DNA of 64,000 nucleotides from Ceraceosorus guamensis (taxonomy: Eukaryota; Basidiomycota; Exobasidiomycetes; Ceraceosorales; Ceraceosoraceae), in NCBI RefSeq assembly GCF_003144195.1, contig NW_020290020.1, positions 1 through 64,000 on the forward strand, read 5' to 3'. This document shows, piece by piece, positions 45,487 through 54,982 of the stretch. Both the position numbers and the translations under genes were made by a program. How positions within the stretch are numbered: the stretch's first letter is position 1; each line of letters starts with the position of its first letter. The notes below the pieces were generated by a model. That model was given only the letters and a program-made list of their open reading frames with translations. It had not been told where the DNA came from and searched no databases.

Positions 45487-46505
45487 TCACGAACGACCAG
45501 TAGACATCTTCGAGCTTTCAGGAGAAGTAGCTCTTGCAGGAGGGGACTGTGGCTCGGGCGATGGGGAACGCAAGGCGGAGTGGGCTCGAGAAGTGACGCG
45601 GCCTGTACGACGACGAGTCGTGGCGCGCGGCTTACTGAATCTGTGAAGACCCGAGAATGTGCGAGGACGCTTGGCTTTCGGAGGATCTGCTCGCTCATCG
45701 ACTGGTCGCAGATGCCAAGGAGGAACGTCGGGTCCATCGAACTCGTACTTGAATCCACCTTTAGGCTTTGGAGGATCTTCCTTTCGCATTCTTTCCAATT
45801 CCGCTTTTCCTTCCGCGGACAAGCGCTCCCCTTCCCCTGGCGGCAATTTGACTAGCCGGGTGCGATGGAATGGAAACAACATGGAGTGTTTACGAGACAT
45901 ATCTGCGTAGTGTCGAGTAAGATGGTGGTAACTTTCCGGATGCAGCATTCTCTCCAACTTGGTGTCCATGTAGATCTTGTTGGTGATTGACAGGTCTTTC
46001 ACTCCACCATCGCCTGGGTCGTCCTTGTACTCTGTCAAGTGCGCTCGCGCTTCATCAGGAATGTGAGTTCGCGAGCTATCAAGCAGCATATGGATTCTGC
46101 GGCGCTTCTCGGCTATCTCTACCGGCGTGTCTGCTCTGTTCGTGCGCTGCTGGTATTCACGGCCAGTCTCGAGCCAAAAATGCTTAGCTTCGTGTCTTTC
46201 TCGATCCTTCGGTCCGGGAAGTCGACGAAACGCAAGCACTCGCGCGGTCAGCAGGAGCAACGTCGTGCACAAACGACTCTACTCGCCATTAGCTCCTTCC
46301 TCAGGTTCTCGTCCATGCCATAGGTAGGATCTTTGGTCCATTTCATTGCAGCATCGAAGTCAAGTGAGTGCTTTGCTGCGCTGCCCGCTGACTCCATCGC
46401 TGAAGTGGCCGAGCTGCTTCCTGGCACCACAGCCCGCGCTCCAGAGAGCATTACGGCAAACATCGCCAAGATTGCGAAACGACGTCGCATGGCGTCGAGC
46501 ATCAT
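45487..46505 (-). CDS. Predicted secreted protein, tandem family member A
   Basis: Two exons, 46505-46275 and 46206-45487, give 316 aa. Several Met codons open the frame, and the one at 46490 would start a clean signal peptide (MRRRFAILAMFAVMLSGARA). Exon 1 ends just after GMDENLRKELM. The phase-0 intron uses a weak donor, GTTTGT, with acceptor GAAG. Exon 2 carries DTPVEIAEKRRRIHMLLDS, then ARAHL, then FPFHRTRLVKLPPGEGERL. A basic, Ser/Pro/Arg-rich tail follows. Members B and C, downstream on the same strand, share this exon plan and these motifs at low overall identity. I recognise no domain, so function is unknown. A secreted or ER-lumen role, perhaps as an effector, is inference. The tail resembles nuclear-targeting or disordered sequence, which does not fit easily with secretion. 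Confidence 0.68.
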
Positions 46506-47491
46506 CGTTGTCCGTAGAAGTAACGTCGACTGTATTGTCCAGCTCAAACGCCCACCGACGACCTTTCAGGATAACCTCAACCAAATAGTTGCTGGTGCGG
46601 AGGAGAGTGCGATAGCTAATCTGCAGCCAAGTAGCCGACCTGCGAAACGAAGTGAGAAGAATCGGAAGCGGAGATCGTCACAAGTCCACGTAAATGTAGC
46701 TCACGCGACCAGCGCCAAGGGGCCAAGGATAAAGCAAGGGAAGAGCAAGAAAATGTGGCCATTGAATGCAGGTGAAAGTCCGCTGTACAACTGATTGTAC
46801 TGTAGGCAGCGTGGCAAACTAGGCTGGCGTGCTGACAAGAACAGCGTCGACAGGGCGCGCAGGTAGCGCTCCTGTGGCGGCAAAGGTTCTTGCTGGGACG
46901 CCGAACACTGACGCCCACCGTCGATGTGGTAGGCACTGAGCAACTCAGAGGTACAGTGAGTGGCGGGCGCGAACGCTTTCTGCCACGCCACGGTGTGGCC
47001 GTCGACGATGAGCCGTCACGCGACCTCTTCCCTCGGGGGGTGATGTGTCAGGCACCAAAGGGCAGCGGTACCGAGACATCGTCCGTTACATTCCTCGTCT
47101 GCGTTCGTCTGCACTAGTAAAGCGGCGCCTCTTTGCCTAAGCGTGAACAAAGTGCAAGTCAGTATTGACAGCACTACCTCCGAAATGGCCGTGATAGAAA
47201 TTCTCGTCTTGCTCGCCCTCAATATTGTCTCGGAAATGGTCGCCACGGGGACATCAACGCGACTGCGCTCAATCGCAAACGATAGGAAGGCGATTACAAG
47301 ACTGGTGAGTAGAATGCCTCTCATATTGCATGCATTCGTGGATGGGGCTCTGGGCATTGGCGTGCGCCGCTACACGTTCGATGGACGAGACGTGTCTGAA
47401 AGCAGAGCGTGGCTACGACTTGTACGTACTGCTGGCAACAGTGGCAGAGCAGACGCTCAAGACTTGACGGCGCCTGTGAGCGGTCGTCCGC
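46506..47491. other. Spacer between family members A and B
   Basis: About 1 kb with no firm gene. It may hold regulatory DNA of A, which is transcribed away from B, and the 3' region of B. A weak small frame at 47016-47324 is listed separately. Confidence 0.45.
47016..47324 (-). CDS. Possible small secreted protein between family members (weak)
   Basis: A 102-codon frame starts with a good signal-peptide-like stretch (MRGILLTSLVIAFLSFA) and includes a short Cys-bearing stretch, EECNGRCLGTAALWC. It sits between two secreted-family genes on the same strand but lacks their GMD and DTP motifs. It may be an unrelated small protein, a decayed first exon, or chance. Confidence 0.22.
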   Translation of the reverse strand: MRGILLTSLVIAFLSFAIERSRVDVPVATISETILRASKTRISITAISEVVLSILTCTLFTLRQRGAALLVQTNADEECNGRCLGTAALWCLTHHPPREEVA

Positions 47492-48348
47492 TTATCCAGT
47501 GCGCGGGTGGGGCAGCCACGCAGTGTCGGGAGGAGAGCTTGAACGAGAGCGTGAGCGTGCTGAGCTTGACGGCAATGCAGATTCTTCTTCTGATGCATGA
47601 TCAGCGCGATTGCTACGCGAGAAACGAGGTGGACTTCGTGATCTGCTTCGGTCGCGTTGGCGTCGGGCTTGAGCCGCTCTATGCTCTGCGTGACCAAGAT
47701 CTTCCAGGCGTTGCTGCTCTTCACGCGGCAGCCTAACAAGATCCCGCGCAAACGGGTAGACGCTATGAATTTGATTGAGGCGGTTGTAGTGATCTGCGAG
47801 AGACTCCCGGTCACCACGACTCATGTGATTTTGCAGCTCGCCGCCATACTGGAGATGCATTGCGTCAATGTCGTTTAGTCGCCTTTCCGCTGTCAAATGC
47901 GCTCTGGCGGCTTCAGGCACATTGATGGGCGCGCTGTCCAGCAGCAGATGGACCCTTCGCTGCTTCTCTGCAATCTCCGCGGGAGTGTCGGGCCGATAAT
48001 GGAATGCATTCCATTCTTCACCGTTCCACTTCATGTAATTCTGAGCGCGATGTCTCTGCTGGGCCTTTGAGGTGATAGAGATGTCGTCAGCTTGGGTCGA
48101 CGCTCGCTTGAGTCTCGGGTGTGACTCACGAGAAGCCGACGCCTAAGACCTGGATCCATTCCATTGAGGGGATTCCTCAAAAAGGCATCCGCAGCATCCT
48201 GGTCTATGTGACGGCTTCTCGCATCCTGCAGCCAGCGAGCAGCAGAGTAGGAGTTTGTGCCATTTCTGCCAAACAGCGCGCAAGCTGGCGCAGCGAAGAC
48301 CAAAAAGAGTAATAGGTTCAGCGCCGTGCTATGAGGTGTTGACAGCAT
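47492..48348 (-). CDS. Predicted secreted protein, tandem family member B
   Basis: Two exons, 48348-48130 and 48064-47492, give 263 aa. The signal peptide is clear (TALNLLLFLVFAAPACA, cut before LFGRN). Exon 1 ends with NGMDPGLRRRLL, then a phase-0 GTGAGT intron of 65 nt. Exon 2 holds RPDTPAEIAEKQRRVHLLLD, ARAHL and VYPFARDLVRLPREEQQRL. The tail is a short Arg/Ser-rich run. A long open frame on the opposite strand overlaps exon 2. I rejected it because the minus frame has the signal peptide, a consensus intron and two relatives next door. No known family recognised. Of the three genes this one has the best splice signals. Confidence 0.75.
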
Positions 48349-49304
48349 CGCAAGAAGGGAGAAAGAAGAGTATCGGATCTGTCTCCGGGGGGCCGCTGGT
48401 GTGGACTTGTCGGCAAGGCACGTTCACAGCAGATATGACGCTTTGGTCAATATGAAGAGGAGTGCTCTAGAATCGAACGTCGCAAGGAGTAGCTTAGGTG
48501 AACAGGGATAAAGCAACCTGATGGCCAAGTTGCGTCGGTGCAAGAGCTGTAGCTCCAGCTGGTGTGGCGTCTGATCAGAATCCAGCAAGGTGCAATCCTT
48601 CCTTTAAGTAGTCTCGGCTCCCCTTGGTTGCTATTTTTGTGGCGAGGATCAGCATGCGTCTCCCTTGCCAAACACCGTGCCGATATGGACGAGACCGTCG
48701 CCGTGAATCTGACGTGCGGAATGGTACCGATGAGGTTGCCACCCTCGCCTCGAGTTTCGGTGGCTCTGCCGAGGCTTGTAAACACCGAACAGCATGAATC
48801 TGGAGGTAGTCTGGCGCTCAAGCGCTTTCGCTGCGTAGTCGGTGGCAAAAGTCGGCCGGCGCGTCAGTGTTTGGCAGAATGACTGGAGCAAAGGTGACGT
48901 GACGTCGCAAGGTCGGTGCGGTTGGCCAAAGGAGCCCCTGTTGTGGGCGACTGGCAGTGCTTCATTTGCAGGAAATAATTTGGACTTTGCAAACGATAGT
49001 CGAATTGCCACCACGCACACCGTTGAAGCGTAGTCATAGCCGCTTCCATAGCCGCAGCCCAATAGGTTCAAAGTATTCATAGGTGGCGTAAGAATCGCCA
49101 CACACCGCTGACGGCCACCTGACAATTCCATTTCTGCACGAGGTGATATCATGGTCGGCGCAGCCAGACCAGTCGACCAACTTTTTTTTTCACACGTGGG
49201 ACAGAAGGCCGGCCGGGCTAGTGCTCTGATAGCAGATGGGACAATGTTTGCCGTTCTTAGGTGTCGTTTGATTGGGAAGCGTATAGTTGTCGAGGAATGA
49301 CGGG
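48349..49304. other. Spacer between family members B and C
   Basis: About 950 bp with no supported gene. It should contain the promoter of B. A 167-codon minus-strand frame near 48649-49152 has no domain, signal peptide or family motif. Confidence 0.45.
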
Positions 49305-50351
49305 CTACGTTGCACGAAGCCGCGAAGTCGGATTCTTCAAGGGAAAGATTCGAACAGGCGATCTTTGCTTGTTGACGTGCTCAGAGCTCACGCCTAGCAT
49401 AGCAGGTGTGACCCTTCTCGAGCCAAAGTCCCTGTGCAGGATGTTGTAAAGGCGATCGCCCTGACGCCTATCGCGAACAGACCTTGCAATCTGATCTTTG
49501 TCAATGGCTCGATGCGGATGTATGGGGGTGGTGGTCGAAGGTCGTGTGGGGCGCGGGAAGCGAGACTGCTCACTTTCGCGAAGGGGGATCTGAGGCTCAT
49601 CATTCTCCACCGCATCCTTATCTACGCGTTGCTTCTTTTGAATGGGGCCTCGGAGGGCAGCTTCGGCCTTCTTGAAAGCACGAGCTTTACTTTCATCGTA
49701 CTTTTGACTCAAGACTTTTTCCTCCTCATCTGGAAGCTTGAGCAACTGCCAGTGATGGGGATACACTTGGTGCTGGCGAGCCTGAGCTTTGATGTGCTCC
49801 ATGAGCTGATACTTTTCGTGCAGCGAAAGCGCTTTGACAAATGGCCGCTCGAAAGTAGACTCCTCTATATGCCCTTGGTTGTGGTCGACAAACGTCTGTC
49901 TGACTTGAGGCGAGACCTTGACAGGCGCGTGATCTAGCATCGCATGGACCCTTCGTGCTTTTTCAGCTCTGATCGCCGGGGTGTCAAGCCTCGCCATTGA
50001 CGCGTCGTGCTCGCTCGCTCTGAGAAAATTCGCCTTTATGTAGCGATACTCGCGCTGCAAACCTCAAGGCAGAGTTGACGCCGAGTCAGAGCAGTCTGTC
50101 TCACTACTTCGCTGTTCGAACGCCTCCAGACTCACCAGTACCTCGCTTTTCAGCGCTTCATCCATTCCGGCCACAGGATCGATCGTTCGAGGCACGAGCC
50201 ACTCAATCTTATCAGGTGCTGGCCTCGTCAGAAGTGGAAGGGAAGCCTGCGATGCAGATCGCGCTGTGTCTGCCAGAGCTTGAGCCCACGGTCCACACAA
50301 AGTTGATCCCAGCAGCAAAGACCATATAGTCTGGAGTGACTTTCTCGGCAT
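49305..50351 (-). CDS. Predicted secreted protein, tandem family member C
   Basis: Two exons, 50351-50136 and 50054-49305, give 321 aa. A signal peptide opens it (SLQTIWSLLLGSTLCGPWAQALA). Exon 1 ends AGMDEALKSEVL at a phase-0 GTGAGT donor with an 81-nt intron. Exon 2 opens REYRYIKANFLRASEH and carries LDTPAIRAEKARRVHAMLDHAP, then VYPHHWQLLKLPDEEEKVL, a Lys/Glu-rich helix and a basic tail. The alignment to A and B is clear at the three motifs and vague elsewhere, so the duplication is old or the family evolves fast. This copy is the most upstream of the array and lies next to the P-loop kinase gene. Function is unknown. Confidence 0.72.
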
Positions 50352-50863
50352 GCTGAGTAGCCGCCGATGCTAGCTTTGCAAAGTCAAGAGAGATCTTTGA
50401 GTGTTGTACGCGTCGAGACTGCAGGTCTGCAGGGCTCAGGATATCGAAAGCAAGAACAGGATGGACGGAGCCCCTTCTGCTGGACAAGCGGAGTCTGGTG
50501 ATCCTCGGCCTTTTGTGGTGCAAGCCAGATCGATTGGCATCAAGTGGCGGGCACCGCTCAAGACAGCAAGAAAAGGGAAGGAGGCCAGCTCGCTGCTAGA
50601 CTGGGACTCCGTCTGCGAGCGGAGGTGGCGATGTGCGTGGGTGTAGTCAGATGCGAAGGCGCAGCCTTAGGTATCTCATGTCGGGTTGGCTGCAGTGCGA
50701 GCCTCAGAATAGCGCCGTGCGCAGCCAAGTCGAGGACTGTCAGGCGCATTACGCGCGGGATTTGCGGACTTCCGTTAGGACGAAAGTACTGGAGAGCTAA
50801 GGCGCGAATCGCTTTGAAGATGCTGCAGGATCTGTGAGACTAGCATTGTGCGGCCTAATCATT
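50352..50863. other. Upstream region of family member C, no gene seen
   Basis: About 510 bp between C and the 3' end of the kinase gene. No gene or clear repeat. Confidence 0.5.
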
Positions 50864-51801
50864 TCATTCTTGACCTTCCCATCTGGGATCGTCCAGGCTT
50901 GCGATGTGCCGTGCGGGCTGCAAGACGTGCCGCATCAGAAAGACTCCATTGGGCAAGTCGTTGTTACGGGCTACAGCGCAATGCAGAGAAGGCCAACGCA
51001 GTCCAGTGCAATGGACGGCAGATTGTCAGACGAGACAGCGGAAAGAAGGCGGACATCTGGCCACTCACCTCTCCAAGAAGCTTCATCCCTGTCTTTTGCC
51101 ACACCAGTGGCAACATGTCGCGCGACCAACCTTTTTTCTGCTTCCGCTTCGTCGATGTCCACCACCCACCTAAGGTCTAGTGCCTTCGCGCCACGTTCCC
51201 ACGGTGGCTCCGAAAGATTGCAGTACAGACCTTCGAGGAGCACCAATCTCACGCTTAGTGGCACCTCCAAAGAGTGCGGCACTGGATCGGCTGTGGAATG
51301 ACTGAATGTGGGCGCATACAGGGAGGATTTTGCGGAGCGCAACGCCTCTACAAAGTCGGCAAAGGCCTGCGTCGGAATTGTAAGGGCAATGTGAGAGCTA
51401 AGCTCACCGTTCGCCGCGTGACGGTTGCGGATGATGACCCACCTCGCCATCGAATGTCCACTCCGCGCCACGCCGAGCGTAGGCCTCTTTTGGCTCAGGC
51501 ATTGCATCCAAGGCGGATTTTGGCAAGTGCCAGCCGTCCATCGGTACGACCATAGCCGAAATTGGCATCATTCGGCTGATCTCGGCAATCACCGCTCGCG
51601 CAAGAGAGGACTTGCCTGATCCAGGAATGCCAGAAAGTCCAATGAGAACGCGTTTCCTGACACAAATTGGTGATCGCGAGTGAGCAGAAGACATCAGCGA
51701 GATAAGATCAGCGCCACAGCTCTGAAGGAACCCGCTTACCCATTCGACTCGTCCAGCGCTCTGAGAGCCTCCTTTACTAAGCGGTCCACCTGCGCGTCCA
51801 T
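50864..51801 (-). CDS. P-loop small-molecule kinase (uridine kinase/phosphoribulokinase-like, YFH7 type)
   Basis: Four exons (51801-51740, 51656-51443, 51366-51069, 50970-50864) give 226 aa. The Walker A motif GLSGIPGSGKSS lies near residues 22-33. Next come VVPMDGWHLPKSALD, a substrate-site segment, and RRGAEWTFDGE. The strand LVLLEGLYCNL probably forms Walker B. AEKRLVARHVATGVAKDRDEA is a lid with the usual Arg pair, and NNDLPNGVFL closes the fold. These match the short eukaryotic kinases of the uridine kinase-like superfamily, to which yeast Yfh7 and bacterial fructose kinase-type proteins belong. The substrate cannot be told from sequence. All four introns or junctions keep frame and rebuild family motifs, so the gene model is strong and the specificity open. 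Confidence 0.85.
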
Positions 51802-52167
51802 TTTGATGCCCGCTTTGATGTGTTAGCGCTGGAAAGGGGTGGCTCAGAGCGCGAGCAGATGGAGGTCAGCTTAAGCATTCACCGGATTCCCTTGCGCCGA
51901 GCGTTGGTGCGGATGGAGGGAGTCATGTGGAGGTATGCGCACATGTATGCTCGAGTAGTTGCAGCCTAGCTGACACAAAAAGATCTGGCCGCACGCGTGT
52001 AAGACGCGTCAACCAGCACATTCCAGTTCCATCCCCATTTTCGTCCAATCCCCAAAGGTTGGTTTGCCCTTCGACAACTCCCCTTTGGATTCAAAGTCTG
52101 AGTTGAAGCCATGGCGTCCGGACGTTTCACACCACTGGTACAAGCTCTCAAAATCGTGAAAAGGGCG

Positions 52168-52174
52168 AAAAAAA
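52168..52174 (-). terminator. RNA polymerase III terminator of tRNA-Ser(TGA)
   Basis: Seven T on the minus strand follow the tRNA 3' end after one base. Confidence 0.85.
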
Positions 52175-52175
52175 T

Positions 52176-52294
52176 CGACGGCTGCAGGATTCGAACCTGC
52201 GAAGGTTGCCCCAATGGATTTCGCAAATCACGTGTCGTAATTGCTCTTGATCTAAAATTCAAGTCCATCCCGTTAACCACTGCGGTAAGCCGCC
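52176..52294 (-). tRNA. tRNA-Ser(TGA) with an intron
   Basis: Type II tRNA reading UCA. The 5' half is 52294-52258, a 38-nt intron 52257-52220, the 3' half 52219-52176. The acceptor stem is GGCGGCT/AGCCGTC with one wobble and discriminator G. The anticodon stem ATGGA/TCCAT is perfect, with loop C-T-TGA-A-A interrupted after position 37. The B box GGTTCGAATCC is exact, the T stem GCAGG/CCTGC perfect, and a long variable arm is present. All parts look functional. Confidence 0.92.
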
Positions 52295-52857
52295 AAAACG
52301 AGATGCATCACGTGATTCAGAAATTGAGATATATGAATGCGTCGCAATGTTCACAGGAGTCATGTGCCTCTGATTCAGACGGTGGGCTACCAGCAGATCT
52401 GTGGGACCAACATGGATTGACTCGCGGCCTCGTTTTGATCCCCGTATGGATGAACGCTGACCGCGCGTCACGCGCGCCATCGCTTCACCATCCTTTAGCC
52501 GCAGCTTGATGAGGGGTAGTGTAGCATCACCAATGCACGGTGGATCAGTAGTCGAAGCGAGCGATCGGTCAGTAGTCAAGTTGAGCCGAAACCTTGATTC
52601 GTGATTCAAGATTTTTGATTGGCAAGACTATGCACCTCAGGATGGAACTTCCGTATCACGTGACCTCAACGCACGGAGGCAGACCTTTGCGGGTGCTGCG
52701 TCGAATCGCGACTTTTTTTACTGCAGAGAAGGACTCAACTTCTGATCGGGTCGGGGGAGATGCATCTTCATCCCTTTGACCTGTGACTACTCGCGATTTT
52801 GACACCTCCTCGCCTCGCCTGTTCAATTTCTGGCTTCTGGGGACAGTCACGCAAAAG

Positions 52858-54689
52858 ATGGTCTCGGCAGGGAATAGCGGGTACCCTGCCCCGGGGTCAG
52901 GCCCGACAGCTTCTGCTTCCACCTCCACGTCAAGCCCACCAATTAGCGCCGCTGTCAAACCGCCCGCGCCTCCTCGAGAAATCCCGCCAACCTTGCGGCC
53001 CCTCCAGTATCTCGGCATTCCGCGCAGCGTTCTGACATGGCAGCCTAAGCTGCCCTCTCGGAATTGGCTGATATTCATCGGCACCACTTCTACCTTGACT
53101 GCTCTCTATGTGTACGATCGAAGGGAATGCAAGAGGATTCGAGAGGAGTACAAGGACAAGGTCAGGCATCTGGCAGAGCAGCCGCTCAAGCCCAATCAGT
53201 TCACGCGCAAAGTGAAAGTGTACTGCGCCAAGAGTCCGGGAGACGACGACTACGACAAGAGCTTGATGTTCTTCAAGAAATTCGTCAAGGTGAGTGCCGA
53301 GAGGAGGCTTTTGCGAGGTCCGAAAACCGCTGACGCTCGAGCGCGCCGGTCTTGCAGCCAATCTTGGTAGCAGCAGCGATAGATTGGGACACGACGAATG
53401 GCACGCGCTACGGGGGACTAGGCAGAGCAGTGCGAGAAGACATTTACGCTCGACGAAGACAGCTTCTCGGCTTGGAAGCATGGGGCACTTCACCCTCAAG
53501 TCCCGGAGCCTCTTCCTCCGACCCTCCATCCGAAGCACAGCTCACCGCATCGTCACCATTCGCTCTTTCAGCTCAAGATCAACTGCAACGCGAGCTCGAA
53601 GGTGCGACAGTAATCGTTGGCAGGCCCGCATACAAAGAATACATGTGGGGCTTGAAAGAGGGCTGGACTACTTCTCTGCCCGCTGCTCGGTCGGATCTTG
53701 ACGAGCCATTGGCCAAGAGGCTTGCAGAAGATTCCGTGTTCGACGAGGTGGAGTATCCGGAAGTTGCGCAGGCCAGAGAAAAGGCCGAAAGATTGCGCAA
53801 TGCTTCGCCTCTGAGCAGAGATGATGAAGAGTGGCAGCAAGCGCTAGCAGAGGCGGAAGGTAGCGCGGCGGTTTCCGACACAGCCACTCAAGGCGGCTCG
53901 TCGATTTCGGGCTCATTTCTGTCGGATGCTGAGAGGAACGCGGCTGCTGCGCTTGCCTCACTCGAAGGCGAAGGGGATGGAGCAGGTGCACCTTTGCCCC
54001 CTCGGAGGCACGGAGGGGGGGCCACGGGCTCTATACCTTTCACCATGGGTCCCCGCTCCGTCGTCGAGGGCATTTCATCCCCAGCGGCAGATGCACGTCT
54101 TGCACCTCCCGCGCAAATCCCTGCTCAAGCGCCTCTCGTCTTTGTCGACTACATCAATCTTTACGGCTTCAGGTACGCACCTCGTCGCATCTACGAGTTC
54201 TTCTACCAAAGGCAAAAGGTGCGACAAGGCGCCGAAGCGGGTCTGGCCATTGCTCTCGGTGCGATTGCCAATGCGCGAGAGTTCGAAGGAGCTTCTTCAG
54301 TGCAAGCGTATCGGCAGTCTCCTCCTCAGGGTGGAGATTTGGACTGGGGCTTGAGGTCGGAAGATTTTATTCTACCTCGGTTCGAAAAGACCCCTACGGA
54401 CGTGTCCAAGGCGCGAGAGAGCTACTACAAAGACCTACCTCGGCAAATCAGGGATACGAGGACGTTGGCAAGAGGCTTGAGAGAGCCTAGCGCGGTGGAG
54501 AAGAATAATCCGCCAAAGACGGAAATGCAATTGAGAGAGGAGCGAATGAGAAGAGAGAGGGAGTGGGAATGGACGGAGCAAGGGTATGAGATACTCAGAA
54601 AAGACAATGGCGTCGCCTGGCACGAAGCTTTCAGAGGCTCGCTCAGGGTGTTTGAGTTGTCGCGGGAGGAGGCCAAGGAAGAGCTGTAG
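52858..54689 (+). CDS. TIM54: Mitochondrial inner-membrane translocase subunit Tim54
   Basis: Two exons (52858-53289, 53358-54689) give 587 aa. Tim54 is part of the TIM22 complex, which inserts carrier proteins into the inner membrane. Family landmarks: PLQYLGIPRSVLTWQPKLPSRNW before a single membrane segment (LIFIGTTSTLTALYVYD, about 72-90), then DRRECKRIREEY and VKVYCAKSPGDDDY. PILVAAAIDW opens exon 2, and VFVDYINLYGFRYAPRRIYEFFYQR precedes the C-terminal matrix or inter-membrane part. A Pro/Ser/Thr-rich N-terminal run replaces a classic presequence. An insert of about 200 acidic and Ala-rich residues in the middle makes it longer than yeast Tim54 (about 480). The model is firm. Confidence 0.94.
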
Positions 54690-54982
54690 ATTTGCGCTGC
54701 TCTGAAGTTGCGACGTAATGCCACATCTCACCTAAAAACCAAGTTGCGGGCTGTTTAGCCGGGTTTCCTGGCTGCTCTGGGTGTTCATGCGCAGTCGTCT
54801 ATTCGTACGACGGGTATAGCGCTCCCAAGTAGTAAAGTCAATGCACGTCGTGGAGCGTGCAAAAGCGATCAGAGCATCTCGGCGTGACATTGCGCGATAC
54901 AGAGTACAGGAAGGAGGGGGACCAACAGTGTTAAAGGGATGATGACAAGCAGAGGTTTGGCCCAGTATACGTCAAGCAGGCA

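Larger units (their letters stand above)
51802..52857. other. Intergenic region holding a tRNA gene
   Basis: Divergent space between the kinase and TIM54, with a tRNA-Ser at 52176-52294. GATTCGTGATTC occurs near 52598, within 260 bp of the TIM54 start. Two TCACGTGA-type E-box cores lie near 52310 and 52655. Confidence 0.55.

Noticed and set aside
46333-46794. 153-codon plus-strand frame
   Set aside because: Antisense shadow of exon 1 of family member A.
47143-47736. 197-codon plus-strand frame with a hydrophobic start
   Set aside because: It overlaps family member B antisense, has no homology I recognise, and B has a signal peptide, a consensus intron and two relatives.
48649-49152. 167-codon minus-strand frame between family members B and C
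   Set aside because: No signal peptide, no GMD or DTP motif and no family resemblance. It probably lies in promoter DNA of B.
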